DNA of 64,000 nucleotides from NCBI GenBank assembly GCA_027459665.1, contig DAIDHN010000017.1:1-64000 (forward strand), in the 5' to 3' direction. Below the pieces are notes generated by a model. It was not told the origin of the DNA, made no database searches, and saw nothing but the letters and a program-made list of their open reading frames with translations. Below, piece by piece: positions 44,509 through 52,596 of this stretch (position 1 is its first letter; each line of letters starts with the position of its first letter). The stretch comes from Chthonomonadaceae bacterium. Lineage in GTDB: Bacteria; Armatimonadota; Chthonomonadetes; Chthonomonadales; Chthonomonadaceae. Position numbers and translations under genes: made by a program.

Positions 44509-44956
44509 AAATACGCTTTCTGATGCGTGCCGGCCGGGGGGCCTGAGTGGGGGGAACAGACCGAAAGCAATCGTATTCTATAATATTCTGACATATTGTA
44601 TCATACATTCATCCTGATTGCAAGCAAAAGGCAAGAGTTGTAAGAGTTCATGAGTGGTGAAAGTAATTTTTGTGCGGTATTTTTACTCGCACAGACTGTT
44701 GCCTGTAAAATTTTCTATTTGTCAGCCCGCACCAACGCTCTGCTCACCGGTTCACCTCACCCCCTTGACCTGCTGTTGCACGGGGTTTCACCCCCGTGGC
44801 ATGCGCCGGGGGTGAGGTATACTGTGCGCAGGGGTAAAACTTGTTCACCTGCCATGCTTTGCAGCCGCTGAAAAAACGTTCAAATACTTCCTGCAAGCGC
44901 TTGACATATCAGCGCAGGTTCTGCATGATAGAGTAGACATAATACAGGTGGCTACC
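44509..44956. other. Intergenic region with nested hairpin
   Basis: A 448-nt divergent gap between the HTH-TPR gene (minus) and the membrane protein gene (plus). It contains an AT-rich tract at 44570-44610 (probable minus-strand promoter) and a large nested inverted repeat at 44755-44817. A TTGACA lies at 44901-44906, with only a poor -10 17-19 nt downstream. A 73-codon open frame at 44650 has no ribosome site or protein-like composition. Confidence 0.6.
44755..44817. repeat. Nested inverted repeat (cruciform-like)
   Basis: The outer arms CCTCACCCCC (44755-44764) and GGGGGTGAGG (44808-44817) pair exactly. Between them CACGGGG (44779-44785) pairs with CCCCGTG (44792-44798). The inner palindrome, a G-run/TTTCA/C-run pattern, resembles the second hairpin of the repeats at 226 and 2502 in design rather than sequence. 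It could be a terminator, a protein-binding site or a mobile hairpin repeat. Confidence 0.6.
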
Positions 44957-46189
44957 ATGCTCAAGAATATTCAAATTGACGGCCAGAGCATCATTCGCGT
45001 GCTTGACCAGCAGAAGACTGAAGCTGCTGATCAATGCCATGCTGATATGCTTGCCCAGGCAGTTTGCTGGCTTGAGCAATTCTGGGCTGTTGAGCAGCGC
45101 CAATTAAAGCATGCACAGCATCTCATTCGATGGAATACCATTGTGCAGCTTCTGCTTGTGGCCTTTTTCATTTACCTATCTTTTGTGAACTCATCTATTC
45201 GCATGTTGGCAGGTGGAATCGCGCTGGCAGTTTTTGGCTGCCTTCAGTACATAGTGTTGCTGATCAGAATCATCTCAACAAAGCGTTATAACAAGCAGAT
45301 GATTGATACGGTCACACAGATTACCAGTTATGTTTTTAAAAATGCAGATCAGTCTACTCTGCCTGTAATGATTAAGTTGTTGTTTGATTTATATCTCTGC
45401 CCAATTCCACGCAGCGCTTATCTTGCGCGCACACTGCCTGGCAATGCAAACACTCGTTTTCAAAACATTGTTGAATCGATGAGAGATTCTGATCAAACAG
45501 ACGACAGTATACTGCCTCTCTGTGAAAAAATTATTGCTGGTATGCTGACTAACGCTGGCAGTGTTGAAAAAGATGCAGAGAAATTTTTTGTTTTGCGCGA
45601 CCTGGCGGCAAGGTACGGTAATGAATATACTATTCAACGCTTCAATACCGCCCTGGCCAGCTGTAGCGCTGCTTCTGAGAACAGCATGAACGTTACAGAA
45701 ACGGGAGATGACAGAAACAGCACGTTGATGAAAGCCGGACACAGACCTTCCTTGTTTCGCAGCGCTCGGCGAATTTACCAGAGATTGCGGTATGATTTGC
45801 TGCCTTCAGCATACATCACCTCTTTTGATATGGCGGCTTTTTGTATTTATATCAGCTTTTATGGTGGTTCACTTTATCATGCTTGCAAAAAAATAAGCGC
45901 CTATGACCATTCCATGAAGTGGATGGCAGCAAGTGAACATCTCGCCCAGGCAAACAAACTGAGTGGTGCATACAAAGCAGCGCTGAAATCTATTCAGTAC
46001 GAACCGAAGCAATCCGCTGGTTATGAGCTTGCCGGCTGGATTCTTATGCATGAGGGCAGGTATGCTGGCGCAATAAGACAGTTTGAGTTTGCAAACCACT
46101 TTTTACCAGACAATGATACACAGCGACGCATTGCGCAATGCAAGAAGCTCATGAAAAAACATAAACCATTGCGTAACAAAACTAGATAG
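44957..46189 (+). CDS. Uncharacterised two-pass membrane protein with C-terminal TPR-like region
   Basis: A 410-aa product. Two adjacent membrane helices (TIVQLLLVAFFIYLSFV and GGIALAVFGCLQYIVLLI) lie near residues 60-105. The loop is about 170 mostly polar residues. Residues 280-400 contain helical repeats like AALKSIQYEPKQSAGYELAGWILMHEG is read in pieces: a TPR-type pattern. I start at ATG 44957, 6 nt from AGGTGG; a GTG at 44948 overlaps that site. Base composition and codons (AAA, ATT and TTT frequent) are AT-richer than neighbours, suggesting foreign origin. No family recognised. Confidence 0.7.
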   Translation: MLKNIQIDGQSIIRVLDQQKTEAADQCHADMLAQAVCWLEQFWAVEQRQLKHAQHLIRWNTIVQLLLVAFFIYLSFVNSSIRMLAGGIALAVFGCLQYIVLLIRIISTKRYNKQMIDTVTQITSYVFKNADQSTLPVMIKLLFDLYLCPIPRSAYLARTLPGNANTRFQNIVESMRDSDQTDDSILPLCEKIIAGMLTNAGSVEKDAEKFFVLRDLAARYGNEYTIQRFNTALASCSAASENSMNVTETGDDRNSTLMKAGHRPSLFRSARRIYQRLRYDLLPSAYITSFDMAAFCIYISFYGGSLYHACKKISAYDHSMKWMAASEHLAQANKLSGAYKAALKSIQYEPKQSAGYELAGWILMHEGRYAGAIRQFEFANHFLPDNDTQRRIAQCKKLMKKHKPLRNKTR

Positions 46190-46503
46190 CATATGCCATT
46201 GATCTAAATTGTGATGTAACAATGGCTTACTCATCTCACTGTAGAAAACTGATAACAACCCGTTTGCCCGAGGCTCCCCTTGATGACTGCAGCATACTGA
46301 TTCGATTTTGCCTGAACACAGCATGCTTCTCAACAGGCCAGCAGGAGATAGTACAAGCAGAAAGGGGGTTTTGTTTTTTTGTGCCCCATGTACCAAACAG
46401 TCTCTGGCGCACCGCCCAAATGCTAAAACCTTAGTCGAAATCAGCAGGTACCAGGGGGCAAAGGCGCCACAGGCCGCTGCATGGCTGCTCTTATGCTGCC
46501 AAA
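46190..46503. other. Intergenic region between convergent genes
   Basis: A 314-nt gap. GCCATTG (46195-46201) pairs with CAATGGC (46220-46226), a likely 3' hairpin of the membrane protein gene. The rest, including a T-run at 46370-46380, contains no supported gene. It shares the AT-richer composition of the gene to its left up to about 46260. Confidence 0.5.
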
Positions 46504-47034
46504 TTAAAGCAGCGGCAGCGCCATCAGCACCGAAGCAATGGTTTTGGCATCTATAATCTCACCGCGATAAATCATCTGCGTAAGCGTCTCAATGGGCAAA
46601 GCCTCCAGAAGCAGGCGCTCATCTGCATCCATCTGCAGGGCATCGGGGATGAGTTCTGTTGCCAGATAGGCATAAATACGCTCGGTTGAGTATCCAGGCG
46701 CAACAAAAAAAGACCCCAGCGGATGCAGCTTCCCTGCTCTGTACCCGGTTTCCTCGCGCAGTTCACGGGCTGCACACACCTCTGGCGCCTCGCCTGGCTC
46801 ACGCGTGCCTGCAGGCGCTTCCAGCAGCGGGCCATCTGCCGGCAGCCTGTACTGGCGCACCAGCAGCACACTGCCCTCCAGCACCGGCACAATGCATACC
46901 GCGCCTGGGTGGTTCACCACTTCGCGCTTCGACTCGGTGCCATCGGCCAGCCGAATGCTTTTCACTTGTACATGCAGTACTTTGCCCTGAAAAATTTCTT
47001 CAACGCCCGTCACTGTTTCTGTAATGTCCATCAT
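46504..47034 (-). CDS. Nudix hydrolase, ADP-ribose pyrophosphatase type
   Basis: A 176-aa protein with a full Nudix box (Gly76, Glu82, Arg90-Glu91, Glu94-Glu95, Gly97). Upstream it has VLLVRQYRLPADGPLLEAPAG, the substrate-specifying stretch of ADP-ribose pyrophosphatases. It probably hydrolyses ADP-ribose or another nucleoside diphosphate sugar. ATG 47034 overlaps the stop of the ABC ATPase gene (ATGATG; the second ATG at 47031 is equally possible), with AGGAG upstream. A metabolic link to the transporter is not obvious. Confidence 0.92.
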   Translation of the reverse strand: MMDITETVTGVEEIFQGKVLHVQVKSIRLADGTESKREVVNHPGAVCIVPVLEGSVLLVRQYRLPADGPLLEAPAGTREPGEAPEVCAARELREETGYRAGKLHPLGSFFVAPGYSTERIYAYLATELIPDALQMDADERLLLEALPIETLTQMIYRGEIIDAKTIASVLMALPLL

Positions 47035-48017
47035 CTCTCCTGTGTTTCCACCAGGTGGCAGGCCGCTTCATGGTTTTCCCCTGCACTTCTCAGCGCCGGT
47101 TCGGTTTGTGCGCATTGCGGCTGTGCCAGCGGGCACCTGCTCAGAAATCGGCAGCCGCTGGGCAGCCGCAGCAAACTGGGCACAGAACCTGATATAGCCT
47201 GCAGGGGCTGGCGGGGCGGTGTGCTGGGACCTGGCACAGCCTGCAGCAGCCCTTTGGTATAAGGGTGGCGGGGGCTGGCGAACAGGGTGCGCACCGGTGC
47301 GCGTTCTACAATGCGCCCTGCGTACATTACCGCTACATCGTGGCAGTTTTCGGCCACCACGCCCAGGTTGTGGGTAATCAGCAGCAAAGCCGTTCCTGTT
47401 TCCTGCTGCAGCTGCCTCAGCAGCGCAAGTATCTGCGCCTGCACAGTAACATCCAGTGCAGTAGTGGGTTCATCTGCAATCAGCACCTGCGGCCTGCCTG
47501 CCAGCACAGAAGCAATTAGAATGCGCTGCCGCATTCCTCCCGAATACTGGTGCGGGTAGCTGGCAAGCCTTTTTTCCGCCTCTGGAATAGCCGCCTGCTG
47601 CAGCAGGCGCACCGCTTCTGCTTTGGCCTCTGCCCCCTTCAGTCCCCTGTGTATGCTGAGGGTTTCCAGAATGGGGTCGCGCACAGGGTACAGAGGGTCG
47701 AGGCTTGTCATCGGTTCCTGAAACACCATGCCAATTTTGCCGCCGCGCATAGTGCGCATCTCTTTATCACTCAGTTTCAGCAGGTCGGTTCCATTCAGCA
47801 GCACTTCGCCGCTCACAATTTTACCAGGCGGCTGCACCAGGCGCATCAGCGAGTAGCCAGTAACGCTTTTTCCACATCCGCTTTCTCCTACAAGCCCCAG
47901 CGTGCGGCCGCTCTGTATAGAAAAACTGATGTTGTCTACTGCAGTAAGCAGCCCTTCTTCTGTGGCAAACTGTGTGGTAAGGCCGCGCACTTGCAGCAGA
48001 GGTGCAGGCTGGTTCAT
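47031..48017 (-). CDS. Oligopeptide/dipeptide ABC transporter ATP-binding protein
   Basis: A 328-aa ATPase of the OppD/DppD type. Walker A is [10 protein letters not shown], the Q-loop region is [17 protein letters not shown], the signature is YSGGMRQR, and Walker B is [12 protein letters not shown]. The C-terminal oligopeptide-type extension carries cysteines ([14 protein letters not shown]) that in homologues may bind an Fe-S cluster. It overlaps the permease gene by ATGA. Its usual OppF/DppF partner ATPase is absent here. Confidence 0.93.
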   Translation of the reverse strand: MNQPAPLLQVRGLTTQFATEEGLLTAVDNISFSIQSGRTLGLVGESGCGKSVTGYSLMRLVQPPGKIVSGEVLLNGTDLLKLSDKEMRTMRGGKIGMVFQEPMTSLDPLYPVRDPILETLSIHRGLKGAEAKAEAVRLLQQAAIPEAEKRLASYPHQYSGGMRQRILIASVLAGRPQVLIADEPTTALDVTVQAQILALLRQLQQETGTALLLITHNLGVVAENCHDVAVMYAGRIVERAPVRTLFASPRHPYTKGLLQAVPGPSTPPRQPLQAISGSVPSLLRLPSGCRFLSRCPLAQPQCAQTEPALRSAGENHEAACHLVETQER

Positions 48018-49114
48018 CGCATCCCCCTGGGGTCAAGCGCATCCCGCAGGCCGTCTCCCAGCACATTCCAGGCAACAACGGTAACAAAAATCAGCAGGCC
48101 CGGCATAAGTATCCATGGGTACTGGGTAAGCGCTTCCAAATTTTGAGCCGAAGAGAGCATGTTGCCCCAGCTGGGGGTAGGTTCGCGAATGCCAAGCCCC
48201 AAAAAACTGAGGCCCGCCTCGCCCAGAATGTAGGAGGGTATGGCCAGGGTAGCGCTCACAATAGAATAGGTAGTGGTTTCGGGTAGAATGTGACGCACAA
48301 TAATGCGCAGCGGCGACACGCCCAGCGCTTTTGCCGCCTCTACAAACGGGCGTTCGCGCGTGGTAAGGGCTATGCCTCTTATAACACGCGCCAGCCCTGC
48401 CCAGCCCACCAGGCTGAGTATGGCAATAATGAGAATATAGCTTTCTCCTGATGGCATGCCCGGGGGCAGCAGAGCGGCCAGTGCCAGCAGCAGGTAGAAG
48501 CCCGGCACAGCCAGCAGAACTTCTGTAAAGCGCATCAGCACATTGTCGGTAATGCCGCCGTAATACCCCGAAATGCCGCCAATAAGCAGCCCCAGTGCAA
48601 AAGTAATCGCTATGCCAATCAGCCCAACACTCAGCGAATACTGCGAACCATACAGCAGCCTGCTAAGCAAATCGCGCCCCAGCGCGTCTGTGCCCATAAG
48701 AAACACAGGGTTTTTGCAGCCAAACAAATGGAGGCTCACCGGTAAAATGCCAAGCAGTCTGTAGCGCTCTCCGTGTACAAACAGGCGCAGTGGAGCCAGT
48801 GTGCCGGGCAAATCAATACAGCGGTGGCTGGGGGTAAGCATGGTAGCAGGCACTTCGGGCCAAAAGGTATGCTGCCCCTGGTTGTTGCGCCACACAAAAT
48901 GAGAAGGGGGATGATAATAGAGAGCAAGGTTTTGCTGCACAGGCGAGTAGGGTGAAAGAAAGGGAGCAAAGAGGCCCAGCAAATGCAAGAGGGCCAGCAG
49001 GCCCAAAGCGCACAATGCAGCCCGGTTGCGTCGCAGGCGTCTCCAGGCAATCTGCCGCGGCGTAAGGGCGCGCACATACACAGTTTCACTTGCAAGAGGT
49101 GCGGATGCCGCCAA
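48014..49114 (-). CDS. Oligopeptide/dipeptide ABC transporter permease, DppC/OppC type
   Basis: A 366-aa inner-membrane permease. It has an N-terminal helix (ALCALGLLALLHLLGLF), then a long periplasmic insert and five further helices. The EAA loop is VEAAKALGVSPLRIIVRHILPE. DALGRDLLSRLLYG is the DppC hallmark. I chose TTG 49114 because AAGGAG sits 6 nt before it. An in-frame TTG at 49138, touching the previous stop, is also possible. No DppB-type permease or solute-binding protein is adjacent. Confidence 0.9.
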   Translation of the reverse strand: MAASAPLASETVYVRALTPRQIAWRRLRRNRAALCALGLLALLHLLGLFAPFLSPYSPVQQNLALYYHPPSHFVWRNNQGQHTFWPEVPATMLTPSHRCIDLPGTLAPLRLFVHGERYRLLGILPVSLHLFGCKNPVFLMGTDALGRDLLSRLLYGSQYSLSVGLIGIAITFALGLLIGGISGYYGGITDNVLMRFTEVLLAVPGFYLLLALAALLPPGMPSGESYILIIAILSLVGWAGLARVIRGIALTTRERPFVEAAKALGVSPLRIIVRHILPETTTYSIVSATLAIPSYILGEAGLSFLGLGIREPTPSWGNMLSSAQNLEALTQYPWILMPGLLIFVTVVAWNVLGDGLRDALDPRGMR

Positions 49115-49138
49115 CAGCTGCTCCTTTCCAGCCCTCAA

Positions 49139-49546
49139 TCAGGCCGCCGCTCGCTCCAGTATAGTCTCTTTGAGGCAGGCTCCATTCGCCACTACCTGCA
49201 TTCCCCATGCCTGCGCCCTGTGAATGGCAGCTTCCGACTCGCTTCCAGGCTGCATCCACACATAGCGTATGTTGAGGCGTGCCGCTTCCTGCAGCAGAGC
49301 TTCGGTGATTTCCGGCTGCGTCACAGTGACCAGGCATTCTATCTGTTCGGGCACATTGTCGAGTGCGGCATAACAGGGGTCGCCTGCAATCTGTTCTGCA
49401 TTCGGGTTGAGGGCGTAAACGGTTTTGCCGCTGCTGCGCAGAGCAAGATAGAGCTGATGGCTTTCTTTCTCTTCACTGCGAGATGCGCCTGCCACAGCAA
49501 ACACCTGCAAAGCAGCAATCTGATCTATCAGGGCGCGTAATGACAT
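49139..49546 (-). CDS. CoA-binding domain protein (YccU-like)
   Basis: A 135-aa single Rossmann domain: VFAVAGASRSEEKESHQLYLAL, then VYALNPNAEQIAGDPCYAAL, IRYVWMQPGSESE and VVANGACLKE. It matches the CoA_binding_2 family, which binds CoA or acyl-CoA without a known reaction. GGGAGG is 7 nt before the ATG. It is the first gene of the operon with the permease, ATPase and Nudix genes. Confidence 0.88.
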   Translation of the reverse strand: MSLRALIDQIAALQVFAVAGASRSEEKESHQLYLALRSSGKTVYALNPNAEQIAGDPCYAALDNVPEQIECLVTVTQPEITEALLQEAARLNIRYVWMQPGSESEAAIHRAQAWGMQVVANGACLKETILERAAA

Positions 49547-49762
49547 TCACGACCTCCCTTTTGGTTTGTGAATACTCTCTGCATGAGTGTAGCACAAAAG
49601 GGCTGTTTTGGTGCCTTTCAGCCCGCCGCCTGAGTGCGGGGCAGGGCAAAAAAAGCTCTGTTGAAATAAGCGGCGCTCTTCATGCTGCAGTTTTCGTATA
49701 CGAGTACAATTCCATTCTGTTCATCCATAAATTCGTAGTGCAACAGTATCGGGTTTGCGGGT

Positions 49763-50845
49763 ATGATGTTTAGAAAACTCCAAGATCGCTGGAATACACA
49801 AGTGAACAATAAACCCCTTTTTCGTATTGCTCTGCCCTCTCTGCTGGCAGCGCTGTTTTTGAGCGGATGCAGTTTTTTGCACACGCCTGTAGCGCGTCCA
49901 TTTGTGGCGCATCTGGCTCATGTGTACATGCCTGTTTCCAAACCAATGCCTCTTACCAAAGCGCAGCTCAAACGCATTCGCCCCAACGAAGACGGAATGG
50001 TGATGATTCTGGAGTACCACAACATTCTGCCTGTTTCACGCAGCCCTTACACCAGCACAGTGCAGCAGTTTCGCAACGACCTGAATACGCTTTACAAACT
50101 GAACTACCGCCCTGTCAGCATGAGCGACTACCTAAACAACCGCATTGCGCTGCCCGCAGGCAAATCGCCGGTAGTACTCACATTTGACGATGCAGATGCA
50201 TCGCAGTACCGCATGCTTCCAGATGGAAAAACAGACCCCAGCTGTGCAGTTGGGGTGCTGGAAGCCTTTCACAGCCTGCACCCTGACTGGGCGCTGCGAG
50301 GCACTTTTTTTATTGTGCCCGGCTATGCCTTTGGCAATCGCGACCAGAGGGCGGAGAAACTGCAGTCGCTGCTCAAAATGGGCTTTGAGCTGGGCAACCA
50401 CACCATTACCCATCCGCAGCTCAGTCACCTTTCCAACCAGCGTGTGCAGTGGGAACTGGCAGAGTGCGCCGCACAGATAAAAGCTCTGGCGCCATCGGCA
50501 CGGGTAAATACCCTTGCCCTGCCGTATGGCGTAGCCCCCCGTGACCGCGCACTCGAACTGCACGGCAAATGGGGCAAACTGGTCTACCACAACCGCATTG
50601 TGCTGCTGGCTGGCGCCGACCCTGCCCCGGCCGTGATAGACCGCCGATTCAAGCCCCAGGAGGTTCCCCGCGTGCAGCCCGTGCCTGGCGTGTGCGGCCT
50701 TGATTTCTGGCTGCACTTTTTTCGCAATCATCCCTCGCGACGCTATGTAAGCGATGGCGATGCAGACACTACCACCCTGCCGCGTTCGCTTGCACACCAT
50801 ATCTTAAAAGCACGCTTGAACGGCTCAAAACTGGTTCTCTACTAA
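49763..50845 (+). CDS. Lipoprotein polysaccharide deacetylase
   Basis: A 360-aa NodB-homology enzyme anchored by a lipobox (FLSGCSF). Metal motif 1 is VVLTFDDAD and motif 2 is ELGNHTITHPQLS. The later strands (TLALPYG; LVLY end) complete the fold. It should deacetylate an envelope or extracellular polysaccharide outside the cytoplasm. Two ATGs (49763, 49766) are possible, and the Shine-Dalgarno is poor. A perfect palindrome TCGTATACGA and a TACAAT box at 49705-49710 lie upstream. The rest of the 216-nt gap before it holds no supported gene. Confidence 0.88.
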   Translation: MMFRKLQDRWNTQVNNKPLFRIALPSLLAALFLSGCSFLHTPVARPFVAHLAHVYMPVSKPMPLTKAQLKRIRPNEDGMVMILEYHNILPVSRSPYTSTVQQFRNDLNTLYKLNYRPVSMSDYLNNRIALPAGKSPVVLTFDDADASQYRMLPDGKTDPSCAVGVLEAFHSLHPDWALRGTFFIVPGYAFGNRDQRAEKLQSLLKMGFELGNHTITHPQLSHLSNQRVQWELAECAAQIKALAPSARVNTLALPYGVAPRDRALELHGKWGKLVYHNRIVLLAGADPAPAVIDRRFKPQEVPRVQPVPGVCGLDFWLHFFRNHPSRRYVSDGDADTTTLPRSLAHHILKARLNGSKLVLY

Positions 50846-50870
50846 ACAGCAGACTGCTAACAGAAAACCA

Positions 50871-50898
50871 AAGGCGGCATGGCGGCATGCCGCCTTTT
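50871..50898 (+). terminator. Rho-independent terminator of the deacetylase gene
   Basis: AAGGCGGCATG (50871-50881) pairs with CATGCCGCCTT (50886-50896) across GCGG and runs into TTTT. It lies 26 nt after the stop codon. Confidence 0.88.
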
Positions 50899-51005
50899 AG
50901 CTCTAACTACTGCAGCATAATAGCATACAGTGAATACTGCTGGAGCATTGCCGCTGTACTCTTTGCGCCCTCACATTACTGCTGCCAGCAAATAATGCCC
51001 ATCAG

Positions 51006-51046
51006 CCACAAGGCGCTGTGCAGTTTGCACAGCGCCTTGTGGTTTT
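51006..51046. terminator. 16-bp perfect hairpin between convergent genes
   Basis: CCACAAGGCGCTGTGC (51006-51021) pairs perfectly with the 16 nt at 51027-51042 around AGTTT. TTTT follows on the plus strand. It lies 26 nt past the stop of the sigma/GGDEF gene (minus), for which it is the natural 3' hairpin, though the U-run is on the other strand. Confidence 0.75.
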
Positions 51047-51067
51047 GAAACAATGTATTATTGCAAG

Positions 51068-52432
51068 TTAGGCAGCTTTTTTCAACGCCTTCAGCGAAGA
51101 GGCGAGCATATTGTGCGCGCTCTCCAGCAGCATGCCAGACTGGCTTTGCTGCGGATAGTGCGCGCAGCCAAAGCTGTACCAGAGCGGGCACTGCCCCTTG
51201 TTCCAGCCCTGCTGCTGCAGCCATTCGCTCAACCTTGCTTCCAGCCTGGTGCGCACTGTATGCACATGTGTACCGGTGCCAGGCAGAATGAGGGCAAAAC
51301 TGTCTGCTGCATAACGGGTAACTATGTCGTAGCGGCGCACCCCTGTGCGCAGCATATTTGCAGTGCCCCGCACCGCCTCATCCGCACGCAAAGTACCGCC
51401 CAGCCTGGTAAACTCCTGCAGGCCGCCCAAATGCACAAACAGCATGGCAACTTCTTCATTCATGCGTGAGGCGCGCCGCAGCTCCTCTTCGAGGCGCATT
51501 TCAAAATAGCTGCGGTTGTACAAACGAGTTAAATCGTCTACAATACCGGCAGGGTCTGGAAACAGCTTGTCTTCCACCTGCTGCCGTACGCTGGCCGCCA
51601 TCTCCCAGCCTTCTCGCGCCTCTTCGATAGTGAGAATTTTTTTCAGTTTTTTGGTCGCATTGCGCAGAAGATGCGACACATAGTTGCCTGAAATTCCCAG
51701 CATGCGGGCTATTTCGGTCTGGTTCAGGTCGTGAAAGTAAAACTCCATCAGCACCTGCTGCTCCAGACTCTTCAGCTTGCCTATAGCGCTTTCCAGCACA
51801 ACCCTGTCTTCGAGAGGCATTTCAAAGCGTATCGAAGCCTCTTTGGGCAGACTGCGGTCTATGTCTACCGAATTGCTGTCGTCGTCGGTATCCGTTCCGC
51901 CATCCAGCGAAGTGACCTTAAAAACCTCCCGGTTCATCATCAGTTCGCTCACAGCCTCTTCTGTCATACCCATGGTCTGCGCGATTTCCTCGCAGGTAGG
52001 AGTGCGGTGCAGCTGCTGAGAAAGCGTTTCGGTTGCCCGAGTCATGCGCTGATTCAGCTCCTGCAGCCAGGCAGGCTCCTTGATGATCTTTCCTTTATCA
52101 CGCAGGTAGTGTTTTATCTGGCCTATAATAAAATGCGTGGCGTAGGTAGAAAACTTTACATTGCGAGCAGGGTCATACATCTCAATGGCCGATATCAGCC
52201 CTATGTATCCTTCCTGCGCCAGGTCTTCTACTGGTTCAAATCCACCTGAGAAACGCCGGGCAACCGATTCCACCAGATTGGTGTACTGCTGCACCAGCAT
52301 GCCGCGGATTTGAATGTCCCCGGTTTCTTTATAGACCATCAGCAGGCGAAGAACCTCGGCTTCGGAGCGGCGTGCAGGCATGCGCGTCTCTTTGCCCCTG
52401 CTTCCACCTGGATTCTTGTCTTCTGTTGGCAT
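51068..52432 (-). CDS. Sigma-70 family factor fused to a degenerate GGDEF domain
   Basis: A 454-aa fusion. Residues 45-120 are sigma region 2 (LAQEGYIGLISAIEMYDPAR, FSTYATHFI). Residues 120-185 are region 3. Residues 205-268 are region 4 (LEQQVLMEFYF, then NQTEIARMLGISGNYVSHLL). This is the SigB/F/G-like order without region 1.1. Residues 297-454 form a GGDEF fold starting DDLTRLYNRSYFEMRLEEEL. The signature is AADSF (375-379) and the metal Asp strand reads FVHLGG, so it cannot be a working cyclase. The c-di-GMP I-site R-x-x-D is kept (Arg366-Asp369), exactly five residues before the signature. No anti-sigma gene is adjacent. ATG 52432 follows TAGGAA. Confidence 0.9.
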   Translation of the reverse strand: MPTEDKNPGGSRGKETRMPARRSEAEVLRLLMVYKETGDIQIRGMLVQQYTNLVESVARRFSGGFEPVEDLAQEGYIGLISAIEMYDPARNVKFSTYATHFIIGQIKHYLRDKGKIIKEPAWLQELNQRMTRATETLSQQLHRTPTCEEIAQTMGMTEEAVSELMMNREVFKVTSLDGGTDTDDDSNSVDIDRSLPKEASIRFEMPLEDRVVLESAIGKLKSLEQQVLMEFYFHDLNQTEIARMLGISGNYVSHLLRNATKKLKKILTIEEAREGWEMAASVRQQVEDKLFPDPAGIVDDLTRLYNRSYFEMRLEEELRRASRMNEEVAMLFVHLGGLQEFTRLGGTLRADEAVRGTANMLRTGVRRYDIVTRYAADSFALILPGTGTHVHTVRTRLEARLSEWLQQQGWNKGQCPLWYSFGCAHYPQQSQSGMLLESAHNMLASSLKALKKAA

Positions 52433-52596
52433 ATATTTCCTATCCAGCTGCCTTCGTTCCCATCGTACGCGGCAGACAGTTCCTGTCCCATCCTCCCTGA
52501 AGTTGCGATGAATACGCTCATCGGGGACACCTGATTATTGCCAGTTTTGGCAGCAAACTGAAGAGAAAAGCAAACCTGTTAATATTGCTGGAATTA

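Noticed and set aside
44650-44871. 73-codon plus-strand frame upstream of the membrane protein
   Set aside because: It runs through the nested inverted repeat and lacks a ribosome site.
49618-49728. Possible short minus-strand gene (about 36 codons) before the deacetylase
   Set aside because: No Shine-Dalgarno and no conserved feature, and it occupies a promoter region.
51068-51540. Active diguanylate cyclase
   Set aside because: AADSF replaces GGDEF and the metal Asp strand is lost, so only a binding role is kept.
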